Assembly: GCF_001758365.1 (NCBI RefSeq)
Contig: NZ_LZFO01000009.1
Location: 1-64,000, forward strand
Direction: 5' to 3'
DNA: 64,000 bases
DNA from: Clostridium acetireducens DSM 10703
Lineage (GTDB): Bacteria > Bacillota > Clostridia > Clostridiales > Clostridiaceae
Within the stretch, counting starts at the first letter, position 1. Each line of letters starts with the position of its first letter. Both the position numbers and the translations under genes were made by a program. This document shows, piece by piece, positions 7,134 through 16,297 of this stretch. The notes below the pieces were generated by a model. The model made no database searches and was not told the origin of the DNA. It worked only from the letters and a program-made list of their open reading frames with translations.

Positions 7134-10100
7134 TAAAGTATTATATTTTTTTGATAAGTATGAAAAAGATGACACTATACAAAATTTTATAGCACAAGCA
7201 AATTCAAGATATATTTTATATAATGTAAATGAGATTCGAGAAAATTTTCCTAATTATACAAAAGGGTTAGATGAGAAATGTACTAACATAGCTGTTAATT
7301 ATCTAATGTACGGATATTCGTTTTTTATTCATAATATGAAAGATGAAGCTGCTTATTCATTAGAAAAAGCAGCTTCTGTTTTAGAACATATATATTGTTT
7401 TAATGGTTGTGAAAATTCCTATAGAATATATTTTAGAATTGTATGTGCACTTGCATATTATACATCATCCCAGTATTCAAAAGCATTTATTATTCTTAAA
7501 AAATTTGATTTTGATACATTAATAGCAAAATTGATCAAGTTATTTTTAATAAAGGATTTATCAAAACTACAAATTCTTCTTGATGAGATTCAGTTTAATC
7601 AAAATATTCAAGGAGATAATACAAATTTTGAAGATAAAATCTATATAAAGATTTTATCTTTGTACTTTATTAATATTATTCAGTTCATTTATTCTGGTAA
7701 CCAAAAATCTTTAGAAAAGGCAAAAGAAATAATTTGTGACTTAATTGAACTTTCTAGCATAAATCAAGAACCACATTTATGGTGGATTTTTAGATTGTTA
7801 TCCTTAATTAATAGCCAATATAATTATACTTCGCTATGGAGAACAATATTACCATTAATAGATGATGGAAATAATAAAAGAGTAAAAGATTATATTTTAA
7901 TAAATATATATAAACAGAAACCTATTATAGAACTGTTTAAATCACAATTAAATTGTTTAGAACAAATATCATCTAAAAAGGGTGCTGTAATTAGTATTCC
8001 TACGAGTTCAGGAAAAACTAAAATTGCTGAAATTGCAATTTTAAAAAGTTTAATTGAAAATGAAAATTCTAAATGTTTATATATTGCTCCATTTAGATCA
8101 TTAGCATATGAGGTTGAAATTTCATTATCAAGTATATTAGAAATTATAGGATATAATGTATCTCATTTATATGGAAGCACTCAATATACACAAATTGATA
8201 GAACATTAGTTGAATACTCAGACGTTATTATTGCAACACCGGAAAAAGCAAAGGCAATTATTCGATCTACAGATGAAATTATTAATCAACTTAAATTGGT
8301 TGTTATTGATGAAGGTCATCTAGTTGGTATGCAAGATAGATATATTATAAGTGAATTGTTTATTGAGGAGTTAAAAGCTACACTCAAAATAAATGGTGGA
8401 AAAATGGTACTTTTATCTGCTGTATTACCTAATTTAACTGATTTTGCAAAATGGATTACTGGAGATGAAAAATTAATTGCAAGTTCAAATTGGAGACCAT
8501 CATCACAACGTTTAGGGGTTTTAGACTTTTACAAGAATACCGTTAATGTTAAATGGTTTGGTATTGTTGAATCATTTAATAAAAGTTTTATTGAACCTAG
8601 ACTAGTAAAGCCAGAAAGGATTACAAAAACAGGTAAAAGATACAAGGCTGTGTATTTACCTTCTAATAAGAAAGAAGCCGTTGCTGCTACTGCCGTTAAA
8701 TTACTTTCATTAGGTTCGGTATTAATATATGTTGGAAGATCAAATATGGTTTTATCACAAGCAAGAATTGTTAGCAAAGTTATGCAAGATTTTAAAATTA
8801 CACATGAGTGGAATAATCAAAATGATTATGAATTATTTAAATTAGTATGTGAAGAAGCTTATGGAATGAATTCGGAACTTTTAAAGTTTGTGTCACAAGG
8901 AATTATATGCCATAGTTCAAAACTTCCAACTGATGTAAGATTAAGTATAGAAAAATTAATGAGAAACGGAACACCAAAGATAATTATAGCAACATCAACA
9001 TTAGCTCAGGGAGTTAATATAGGCATTTCAACTGTTATTATTTCTAATATATATTTGGATAAAGATAAAGTTGTAGATGTTAAGGATTTTTGGAACATTG
9101 CAGGAAGAGCAGGAAGAGCTTTTGTAGATACTGAAGGTAAAATCTTATATGCTATTAATAGAAATCAAGAAAATTGGTCTATATATAAGCAATACAAAGA
9201 AATGAAAAATTATTATAAACAATCTAATATTGAAAAAGCGGTAAGTGGTGTTTATCTTTTACTTAAGGGTATTTACAAAGTCTCAATTGAATGTGGTATT
9301 GATTATAATAATTTGCTAGAACTTATAGCTGAAAATCAAATTATAGTGTCTAAACAAGATAATATTGCAAAGTTTTGTGATTTTATGAGAAATAAGTTTG
9401 ACTTAATCGATGATACATTATTATCTTTAAATATAAAATATAATAGTTTTGCTCTAGATGATAGTTCATCGTGGATTGATGATTGTTTTAGAGGTTCTTT
9501 AGCATATATAGAGTCTATAAATAAAAGAGATTTTGATGAAATAAAAATAATTGAAATTCTTAAAGCTAGAAATAAAGGAGTTTTAAAAATAGCTGGAAAT
9601 CCATTAAAGTGGGCACATCTTGTTAGTAGTAGTGTACCGTTAAGAGTAAGTATTTCTATTTCCAATATGACAAATGATATAATTAGCAAAGTTAATAATT
9701 TTATAAATTCCAATCAAGATATTAATTCACTTTTAAAAATAGTTAAATATTTAGATAAAATTATATGTAGTTTACCAACTAAAAATATAAATGATTTTAT
9801 TGTTGAAGAAATAGATATTGAAAATATTAGAAGATTATGGTTTAGTGGCTCACCAATTATATTAATAAATAAAACTAATAAATATGCACAAAAAATTTAT
9901 GATGAATACTATGGTTTTCAATTTCCTTGGATAACAAATTCATTAGCTAAAAGAGTAAGAAAACTTGGATATGAAGATGAAGGTAAAGTTATAGAAAATA
10001 TATCTTTATTAGCGGAACTAGGATTGCCTAATATTAATTGTGCTAAAATATATTTATCAGGAATAAGGACAAGAGAAACTTCGGTAGAAATTTCGAATAA

Positions 10101-10500
10101 ATTAGATTTAGATAATGATTTAAGTCTTAGAAGTGTAAAAAATAAACTATTATATATATCTGAAAATGTAACAAGTGTGGGCATTGATTTTTCTAATAAA
10201 GGAGAGAAATGGTTAAACGTGTTGAATTTAGATAATAAATATAAAATAAAAAAACATATAAAGGGGTTTAGATTTAAGTTTTTTAGAGGTGAATTGTTAG
10301 GGGTAAATAAACTTTTAATAAAAAAAATTAATAAAAAATATTATGTAAGTACATTTGATTATAAGATAAAATGTGAAGTTTATCTACACAAAGAAGAATT
10401 GTTTGATAGTATTGCAAATATTAAAGGAATTTGGCTTGAGCGTATATCAGAGGAGAAATGGTTACTTAAATCAAATAATCCGTACATAATTCTTGAGTAA
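7123..10500 (+). CDS. hamB: HamB-like superfamily 2 helicase of a Hachiman anti-phage system
   Basis: A 1125-residue Ski2-like helicase. A helical N-terminal region of about 270 residues precedes Walker A (PTSSGKT, about 292-298), box II DEGH at about 396, motif III SAVLPN, LAQGVNIG and motif VI AGRAGRAF at about 660. A long helical and beta-rich C-terminal region follows. The ATG at 7123 with AAGGAG 9 bases upstream is preferred over an earlier in-frame ATG at 7084. HamB is the DNA-sensing and ATP-hydrolysing partner of HamA, and the overlapping genes support joint translation. Confidence 0.87.
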   Translation: MNIDKVLYFFDKYEKDDTIQNFIAQANSRYILYNVNEIRENFPNYTKGLDEKCTNIAVNYLMYGYSFFIHNMKDEAAYSLEKAASVLEHIYCFNGCENSYRIYFRIVCALAYYTSSQYSKAFIILKKFDFDTLIAKLIKLFLIKDLSKLQILLDEIQFNQNIQGDNTNFEDKIYIKILSLYFINIIQFIYSGNQKSLEKAKEIICDLIELSSINQEPHLWWIFRLLSLINSQYNYTSLWRTILPLIDDGNNKRVKDYILINIYKQKPIIELFKSQLNCLEQISSKKGAVISIPTSSGKTKIAEIAILKSLIENENSKCLYIAPFRSLAYEVEISLSSILEIIGYNVSHLYGSTQYTQIDRTLVEYSDVIIATPEKAKAIIRSTDEIINQLKLVVIDEGHLVGMQDRYIISELFIEELKATLKINGGKMVLLSAVLPNLTDFAKWITGDEKLIASSNWRPSSQRLGVLDFYKNTVNVKWFGIVESFNKSFIEPRLVKPERITKTGKRYKAVYLPSNKKEAVAATAVKLLSLGSVLIYVGRSNMVLSQARIVSKVMQDFKITHEWNNQNDYELFKLVCEEAYGMNSELLKFVSQGIICHSSKLPTDVRLSIEKLMRNGTPKIIIATSTLAQGVNIGISTVIISNIYLDKDKVVDVKDFWNIAGRAGRAFVDTEGKILYAINRNQENWSIYKQYKEMKNYYKQSNIEKAVSGVYLLLKGIYKVSIECGIDYNNLLELIAENQIIVSKQDNIAKFCDFMRNKFDLIDDTLLSLNIKYNSFALDDSSSWIDDCFRGSLAYIESINKRDFDEIKIIEILKARNKGVLKIAGNPLKWAHLVSSSVPLRVSISISNMTNDIISKVNNFINSNQDINSLLKIVKYLDKIICSLPTKNINDFIVEEIDIENIRRLWFSGSPIILINKTNKYAQKIYDEYYGFQFPWITNSLAKRVRKLGYEDEGKVIENISLLAELGLPNINCAKIYLSGIRTRETSVEISNKLDLDNDLSLRSVKNKLLYISENVTSVGIDFSNKGEKWLNVLNLDNKYKIKKHIKGFRFKFFRGELLGVNKLLIKKINKKYYVSTFDYKIKCEVYLHKEELFDSIANIKGIWLERISEEKWLLKSNNPYIILE

Positions 10501-10933
10501 TAAAAATTAATAGAAGTAAAAAATAAGTTTACTAATATGGGGGGATTAGATATGGTAAATGTGAATCTAAATTTCATTAAACTTAAATATTATATATGTG
10601 AGTTTAACTGAACTTACCGGTATTGATGTAATATGAGGAAAATGCAAATATTTTTAATATATCTAAAACATAATACAAGTATGTTTATCAATTTATAGGG
10701 TATATAAATTATAGAAAATAATACTTAGAATAATTGAGAGATTATCAAGTAGAGTATTCAACTGATATATAAATAAAAAAGTTTAAAATTTAGTTTTTAA
10801 AAATATTTAGAGTTATCTTCAATTATTAAGAAGAAGCTCTTTTTATTTAGGTAATCATAATTTATTTTCAATTGAATTATAATCATTAATCAATTAAAAT
10901 AAAGATATAATAACAAGCTAGGATGGTGAACTA
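10501..10933. other. 433-base intergenic region after hamB
   Basis: No gene of usual size. A strong GGGGGG site at 10540-10545 precedes a 19-codon frame at 10552-10611 (MVNVNLNFIKLKYYICEF), which may be the remnant of a lost gene. A hairpin with AGAG/CTCT arms and a T tract at about 10808-10846 looks like a terminator ahead of the Rpn-type gene. Confidence 0.45.
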
Positions 10934-11737
10934 ATGAAGCCTACAAACTATGAAGATTTAATAATGAAAAGAGCAATGGATCTTTTTGCAGAGGAAGGAC
11001 TAAAATTCTTTGGAATAGACAAAAAAGTTAAAGAACTTGGGCCAACAGAACTAGTTGTTTTAGAAACTAAAAATTTGTTTATGGATTACACGTTTTTAAT
11101 GGAAGATGATACTTTTATACATTTTGAATTTCAAACAACCAATAAAGGAAAAATAGATTTAAGAAGATTTAGAGCCTATGAAGCACTTTTAAGTCATCAA
11201 ATAGGAAAAGATGTCTGCACTTACGTTGTTTATTCAGGAAATATAAAAAATCCAGAAAACACATTAAAAACAGGAATAAGCGAATTTAGAGTAAATTCAA
11301 TATCTATGGCAAATAAAGATGGAGATAAAATATATAATGACATTGTAGATAAAATAAAATCTGGAATGGAAATCACAAAACAGGATATTATATCTTTAAC
11401 ATTTACTCCTATAATGGGAGGAAATATAAGTACAGTAGACAAAATAATTAATGCTATAAATATAGTCAAAGACACTAATAAAGATTATAAATATGATGTG
11501 GAATCTATACTATATGCTTTTGCAAATAAATTTCTAAGCGGAAAAGATTTGGAAAAAGTAAAGGAGGAATTGAGAATGACTGAACTTGGTAAAAGTTTGA
11601 TAGATGAAGGAAAGAATGAAAAGACTATAGAAATAGTTAAAAAAGCAATAAAAAAAGGAATGGATAATGAAACAATAAAAGATTTAACAGATTTAGATAT
11701 TGATGAAATTGAATTAATAAGAAAAGTATTAAAATAA
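10934..11737 (+). CDS. Rpn-type recombination-promoting nuclease / PD-(D/E)XK transposase-family protein
   Basis: A 267-residue protein with the Rpn layout: N-terminal KELGPTELVVLETKNLFMDYTFLMED, the catalytic strand FIHFEFQTTNKGKIDLRRFRAYE (Asp of the DYTF strand, then Glu-X-Gln), and a charged helical tail (LGKSLIDEGKNEKTIEIVKKAIKKG). Rpn proteins are DNA endonucleases that stimulate RecA-independent recombination and vary at their C-termini. The tail is duplicated at 5514-5693. It sits inside the right end of the Hachiman island and could have helped create the flanking repeats, but that is inference. Confidence 0.8.
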   Translation: MKPTNYEDLIMKRAMDLFAEEGLKFFGIDKKVKELGPTELVVLETKNLFMDYTFLMEDDTFIHFEFQTTNKGKIDLRRFRAYEALLSHQIGKDVCTYVVYSGNIKNPENTLKTGISEFRVNSISMANKDGDKIYNDIVDKIKSGMEITKQDIISLTFTPIMGGNISTVDKIINAINIVKDTNKDYKYDVESILYAFANKFLSGKDLEKVKEELRMTELGKSLIDEGKNEKTIEIVKKAIKKGMDNETIKDLTDLDIDEIELIRKVLK

Positions 11738-12315
11738 AAATTATTATTAGTGTAGCACAATTACTTATAAGGAGAAATTGAAGATGAGCAAACTTGGTGA
11801 AAGTTTGATAGATGAAGGATTTCAACAAGGTATAGTTCAAGGAAAAGCAGAACTATTAATTAAGCAATTAATGAAGAAGTTTAAAAAAGTACCTAATGAG
11901 TATAAAGAAAAAATAAAAACGCTTCCGAATGAAACAATAGAACTTATTGCAATGGATATATTTGATTTAAAGTCAATTGAGGAATTAGAGCAATATTTTT
12001 AAAGAATAAAAGTAAATATAATTTTGATGGATAAATGCATTGGTAGTAAAGCCGATGCATTTTGTTTTATATAAAATAATGATGATAATTATGAATTAAA
12101 AGGTTTTATTTTTTATTATATTTATGATTAATATTGGATATTATGTATTAATTTGATATAATTATGGTATAATTTGAAAAATAAAGGATTATAATGATTG
12201 TTAATATATTTTGAGATTATATTGTTAATTATGGTAATTATATTATTATAGATTAATTAGTGTATAGGACAAGCATTAATATATAAATATTTTTAATGCA
12301 GATAATGTCTATAAT
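11572..12315 (+). repeat. Right copy of the direct repeat flanking the Hachiman island
   Basis: Matches 5517-6280 in the same orientation from the last codons of the Rpn tail through the small tail gene and its terminator to GCAGATAATGTCTATAAT. It contains one insertion of about 25 bases relative to the left copy near 12205. DNA to the right (12316-12602) is unrelated to that beyond the left copy. Confidence 0.85.
11784..12002 (+). CDS. Small helical protein, second copy of the Rpn-tail/DUF4351-like gene
   Basis: A paralogue of the gene at 5740, ending IFDLKSIEELEQYF. The ATG at 11784 follows AAGGAG at good spacing; a TTG at 11778 is too close. The middle differs (DEGFQQGIVQGKAELLIKQLMKKF), showing divergence since duplication. 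It lies 46 bases after the Rpn-type gene and could be its detached C-terminal domain, as many Rpn-family proteins carry a similar tail within one chain. Confidence 0.6.
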   Translation: MSKLGESLIDEGFQQGIVQGKAELLIKQLMKKFKKVPNEYKEKIKTLPNETIELIAMDIFDLKSIEELEQYF

Positions 12316-12602
12316 AGGAACTTGGTTTTTCAAAAAATTATAACACTAATTACAAAAGTGTATTCAAAGAATAATCTTCTTAATTACAAAAATTCTAAGA
12401 AGCACATTAAACATTAAAAAAGTAATAGTTTCTGTAGTTTATAATGCAGGAAGAAGTGAAGTGATTGAAATTACATTGAAATTAACTTTTAATCAAATTG
12501 CATGTTATACACTTGATTACTTATAGTGTTATTATTAATGGACAAGGTTGTAGGATAACAAAAGCAAATAAATTTTATTATTCTAATGAAAGAGGTGGTT
12601 TG

Positions 12603-14012
12603 ATGATTGCTAAAGATAATATTTATAATGTGATAATAACACATAGGCTTCCAGTATCTAGAAATGGTAAGCCGATAAAAGAGTTTTTGTCGGGATATTT
12701 TGATGAGTATATTCATGCACTAAAGTTTGCGTTACATAGAACTTCAGAATGTAAGTTAAGAGTTGATTGTTATTCCTTGATAGAAGAAAAATTACCAATA
12801 ATTATAGAATTGTGCAGTAATATTATTAGAACATTTGATTTGTATGATTCAGCTAATATGAAAGTTCTCTATGAACATTTCGACCAAATGATGAAAAAAG
12901 TAGAGAGTTATCTATATGTTGAAGAAATTGGTCCTATAGGACATGAAAAATTTAAAAGTCTTTATAGAATTAGGCAAGGAGAAAATGAATATTCTCGGTT
13001 AGATATGTTTCATATACCTTTTGATAAACGACAGCTAATCAAGTCATATAGATATAGTATATCAGGTTATCCTTGTCTATACCTTTCTACAGGTTTGGAA
13101 CTTTGTTGGTTTGAATGTGGAATGCCTAAAAAATTTAGTTATAGTTCATTTGCTTTTAATTTTATTAATGAAGAAAAAATAAGACTTATAAATTTTATTG
13201 AAAATCCTTTGGATTTAGTTAGTAGTGCAATTTGCTGGTATCACAATTACCCCGATGAGCATGATAAAATTGATTTATATCTTATTAAATATTTAGTAAC
13301 TAACCCTATAAGAACAGCTTGTTCAGTACAAGTTGCAAATAGAGATTCTGCATTTATACAAGAATATATTTTTCCGCAACAACTGTTGCTTTGGATAAGA
13401 CAACATAACAATTATGATGGTGTAGCGTATACAACTTCTTCGGCAATTGAAAATGCACAAGAGTGGAATTATTTTAATATTGTATTACCGGCTAAAAAGT
13501 TAAAGGACGGATATTGTGAAAAATTAACAAGGTTATTTAAAGTAACTAGTCCAGTTAAAGTTGAATTAAGTAAGCTGTTGAAAAATAGGAATAAAGAAAT
13601 TAATAAAGTCGATGAGTTTGTTCAGAAACTCGAAAATAAATATTATAATGGTCATGCCATTTATCCATATAGGGAATTGTTATCACTTTGTAAAACCTTT
13701 CTAATGCTATGTAATGTTCTAAGTTCTGATGATTATAGTAACGGTGAATTGTTATACCAAGCAATGGATACTTTGAATTTATTCTCCTATCTTATTACTG
13801 ATAACATAGAGAATATCAAGAAAAAAGCTATTACTAAGGGAAAGGAAATATTCTACGGAATAGATTCAGCAATTATTGAATCTGAGTTTAATAATACATT
13901 TAATGATTTTTCAGAAAATGTTAAGCCAGTATTATTTAGCCTTTGGGGATATATTTTGAGGATTCGTAGTGATTATAATATTGAACGGACAACATTTGAA
14001 TTTGTTTTATAG
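12603..14012 (+). CDS. RES-domain protein with large N- and C-terminal extensions
   Basis: RES domains are known as NAD+-degrading toxins usually paired with Xre antitoxins. Here the Arg, Glu and Ser signature is visible: YRIRQGENEYSRLD (Arg122/124), RYSISGYPCLYLSTGLELCWFE (Glu171) and YDGVAYTTSSA (Ser279/280). The 469-residue length is two to three times that of RES toxins, with about 115 residues before the domain and 150 helical residues after it. The ATG at 12603 follows AGAGGTGG; an upstream frame to 12498 has no ribosome binding site. There is no Xre gene beside it; a GIY-YIG-like gene follows 103 bases later. A defence or toxin role is inference. Confidence 0.75.
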   Translation: MIAKDNIYNVIITHRLPVSRNGKPIKEFLSGYFDEYIHALKFALHRTSECKLRVDCYSLIEEKLPIIIELCSNIIRTFDLYDSANMKVLYEHFDQMMKKVESYLYVEEIGPIGHEKFKSLYRIRQGENEYSRLDMFHIPFDKRQLIKSYRYSISGYPCLYLSTGLELCWFECGMPKKFSYSSFAFNFINEEKIRLINFIENPLDLVSSAICWYHNYPDEHDKIDLYLIKYLVTNPIRTACSVQVANRDSAFIQEYIFPQQLLLWIRQHNNYDGVAYTTSSAIENAQEWNYFNIVLPAKKLKDGYCEKLTRLFKVTSPVKVELSKLLKNRNKEINKVDEFVQKLENKYYNGHAIYPYRELLSLCKTFLMLCNVLSSDDYSNGELLYQAMDTLNLFSYLITDNIENIKKKAITKGKEIFYGIDSAIIESEFNNTFNDFSENVKPVLFSLWGYILRIRSDYNIERTTFEFVL

Positions 14013-14115
14013 GATACTTATGCTCATATTAGACTAATAATGTATAGATATTATATTATCGGACATAGTATAGCGATTATAGAAGTTACCATCATAAAGG
14101 AGGCTGAGTAACAAT

Positions 14116-14658
14116 TTGAAAGAGTTATTAAATAAATTATTACAAAATACTTTTATCCCTACAATAGACATGCCCACTAAATTACCAGATGAAGCAGGAG
14201 CCTATTTAATATGTGCAAAAAATACTGATGTTTTACCAGAAAGAATGAAGGAATTAGAATATTCATACGTTGATGGATTACCAGTTATTTATGTAGGAAT
14301 AGCTGGCAGACCAACTTCAAAGGTAAAAAGTATAAGAAGACGAGATTATAAAAATCATTTTAATGGAAAAGCTAGAATTTCTACATTACGAAAAAGCTTG
14401 GGAGTATTGTTTGGTTTTGAAAAAGAATATGAGAGTGAAATAAATAATTTAAAATATAAGTTTATTGATGAACACGAGGAAAAGTTATCAAAATGGATGA
14501 AAGATAATTTAATAATGCATTTTGTTACAATTGATAATCCTATGGAGTTTGAAATATATTTAATTAACACGTATGAACCACCTTTAAATTTAAAAGATAA
14601 TAAAAGTGAAAAGAATAGAGCTTTTAGAAAACAATTATCTCAGTTACGAACTAGATAA
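14116..14658 (+). CDS. GIY-YIG-like nuclease-fold protein
   Basis: Motifs follow the GIY-YIG order: GAYLIC (28-33) for GIY, VIYVGIAGR (57-65) for YIG, Arg75/76 and His81 in RRRDYKNHFNG, then a late Glu in MEFEIYLINTYEPPLN (143-158). This suggests a metal-dependent single-domain nuclease of 180 residues. The start is TTG at 14116 behind AGGAGG at about 14099. It follows the RES-domain gene in the same direction and may be co-transcribed. Its target is unknown. The YVGIAGR segment is close to those in restriction or defence-linked GIY-YIG proteins, but no partner methylase is present. Confidence 0.7.
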   Translation: MKELLNKLLQNTFIPTIDMPTKLPDEAGAYLICAKNTDVLPERMKELEYSYVDGLPVIYVGIAGRPTSKVKSIRRRDYKNHFNGKARISTLRKSLGVLFGFEKEYESEINNLKYKFIDEHEEKLSKWMKDNLIMHFVTIDNPMEFEIYLINTYEPPLNLKDNKSEKNRAFRKQLSQLRTR

Positions 14659-14727
14659 TACATACTATTAGTAGTTAATAAATTAGTTCGTACAGATTAA
14701 TTTAAATAAATATAATTAACGGTTAAG

Positions 14728-14758
14728 ACACTTATCTTTAAAAGATAGGTGTTTTTTT
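14728..14758 (+). terminator. Terminator after the GIY-YIG-like gene
   Basis: A ten-base stem (14729-14738 with 14742-14751), a 3-base loop and a run of seven T residues. Confidence 0.85.
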
Positions 14759-14781
14759 ATTGTATAAGTGTTAAATTTCAT

Positions 14782-14802
14782 TTCCTTATAAATTCCTTAT
14801 AA
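14782..14802 (+). promoter_or_regulatory. Direct repeat, probable response-regulator site for the Cpr-like operon
   Basis: TTCCTTATAA occurs at 14782-14791 and again at 14793-14802, an 11-base period typical of OmpR-family response regulators binding as tandem dimers. A possible -10 (TAGTAT) lies about 10 bases downstream and the exporter ATPase starts at 14841. The regulator encoded at 17129 is the obvious candidate ligand. Confidence 0.55.
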
Positions 14803-14840
14803 TTAGGGTTTAGTATTTAATTATAGGGAGGATGATATAA

Positions 14841-15545
14841 ATGAACGAAATCATTTTAGAGACAAAAAAATTGTGTAAAACATTTAAAAAGCAAAAGGCG
14901 GTTAAGGATGTTTCAATATCAGTTCAGAAAAATTCAATATATGGATTACTTGGACCAAATGGGGCAGGAAAATCAACATTATTAAAGATGATTACAGGAA
15001 TGCTTAGACTAACTTCAGGTGAAGTTTTATTTGATGGACATAAATGGAGTAGAAAGGATCTTAGTAAAATTGGTTCTTTAATAGAGTCAGCACCTTTGTA
15101 TGAAAATTTAACAGCAAAAGAAAATTTAAAGGTTAGAACTACGGTATTTGGATTACCAGACTCAAGAATAGATGAAGTATTAAGTATAGTAGAACTTGAA
15201 GACACAGGAAAAAAGAGAGCAGGACAATTTTCTACGGGTATGAAACAAAGATTAGGAATTGCCATTGCACTTCTGAATAGTCCAAAACTTTTAATTTTAG
15301 ATGAACCAACTAATGGACTTGATCCCTTTGGAATACAAGAATTAAGAGAACTTATACGTTCTTTTCCAAGTAAAGGCATTACAGTAATATTATCAAGTCA
15401 TATATTAAGTGAAGTAGAACAAATAGCTGACCATATTGGAATTATATCAGGTGGAGTTCTTGGATATGAGGGAGAGTTAAAAAGAGGAGAAGATTTAGAA
15501 AAATTATTTATGAATATTGCAGGAAAATATAGGAGGGAGAAGTAA
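14841..15545 (+). CDS. cprA: ABC transporter ATP-binding protein, lantibiotic/bacitracin protection type (CprA-like)
   Basis: ATPase of an exporter that protects against cationic antimicrobial peptides. Walker A GPNGAGKST at about 37-45, signature FSTGMKQRLGIA, Walker B LLILDEPTNGLDPFG and the switch His in SSHIL. It has the size (234 residues) and wording of the BcrA/LanF group. Two permeases and a response regulator/sensor kinase follow in the same direction, the arrangement of C. difficile CprABC-RK. AGGGAGG precedes the ATG. Confidence 0.85.
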   Translation: MNEIILETKKLCKTFKKQKAVKDVSISVQKNSIYGLLGPNGAGKSTLLKMITGMLRLTSGEVLFDGHKWSRKDLSKIGSLIESAPLYENLTAKENLKVRTTVFGLPDSRIDEVLSIVELEDTGKKRAGQFSTGMKQRLGIAIALLNSPKLLILDEPTNGLDPFGIQELRELIRSFPSKGITVILSSHILSEVEQIADHIGIISGGVLGYEGELKRGEDLEKLFMNIAGKYRREK

Positions 15546-15547
15546 TT

Positions 15548-16297
15548 ATGGTTTCATACTTTATTTCAGAAAATATGAAGATAAAGCGTAAATTTGTAAA
15601 GAGATTAGTATGGATAGCCCCAATAATGGTGATTCTCCTTTCAGTTTTTTTAACATCAAATTATTTTCAAGTGAGTATTTATAACTGGTGGTATACTTCA
15701 ATTCTTCCAGGGGTTATTGCTATAGAGGGATGTTTTTTATATAAGATAGATGGGTTTATGAAAAATAAATCAATAATGGCATTGCCTGTAGATTTAAAAA
15801 AAGTGTGGATTGCTAAAATATTAGTTGCAGTAAAAAATATAGTGATTTCTTGTATGATTATTTTTATAGCAGGCCAGTTAAGTGTGTTTGTTATTCCAAT
15901 GAGAAGTGAATCTAACATTTCAATGTTAAGTGGATTTATAGGGATTTTAGTTATGATTATTACATCAATTTGGCAGATTCCACTATGGTTTTTTCTTGGA
16001 AATAAAATAGGAATATTACCCACTATTATACTAAGTTTCGCAACAAATATATTTTCTACAGTTATAGCAGTGAAAAAATTTTGGTGGATTAATCCTTTTT
16101 CATATACATCTAGACTTATGTGTCCTATATTAAGGATTCTTCCAAACGGACTTTTAGCAAAGGAAGGTAGTATAACATTCACACCAGAACTTTTAAATAC
16201 ATCATCAATACCACTTGGAATTGGAGTTTCTATAGTGTTATTTATAGTAATTACTTATTTAACAGCTAAATGGTATGAAAGACAGGAGGTAAAATAA
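15548..16297 (+). CDS. cprB: ABC transporter permease, lantibiotic immunity type (CprB-like)
   Basis: A 249-residue membrane protein with about six hydrophobic segments (for example WIAPIMVILLSVFLTSNYF and LSGFIGILVMIITSIW), typical of LanE/MutE permeases. It starts 2 bases after the ATPase stop and overlaps the next permease start, so the three are one translational unit. No substrate-specific residues can be read; function comes from the module. Confidence 0.8.
   Translation: MVSYFISENMKIKRKFVKRLVWIAPIMVILLSVFLTSNYFQVSIYNWWYTSILPGVIAIEGCFLYKIDGFMKNKSIMALPVDLKKVWIAKILVAVKNIVISCMIIFIAGQLSVFVIPMRSESNISMLSGFIGILVMIITSIWQIPLWFFLGNKIGILPTIILSFATNIFSTVIAVKKFWWINPFSYTSRLMCPILRILPNGLLAKEGSITFTPELLNTSSIPLGIGVSIVLFIVITYLTAKWYERQEVK

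Noticed and set aside
10552-10611. 19-codon frame with a strong GGGGGG site as a small protein gene
   Set aside because: Too short and without recognisable features. It is mentioned as a possible remnant in the intergenic entry only.
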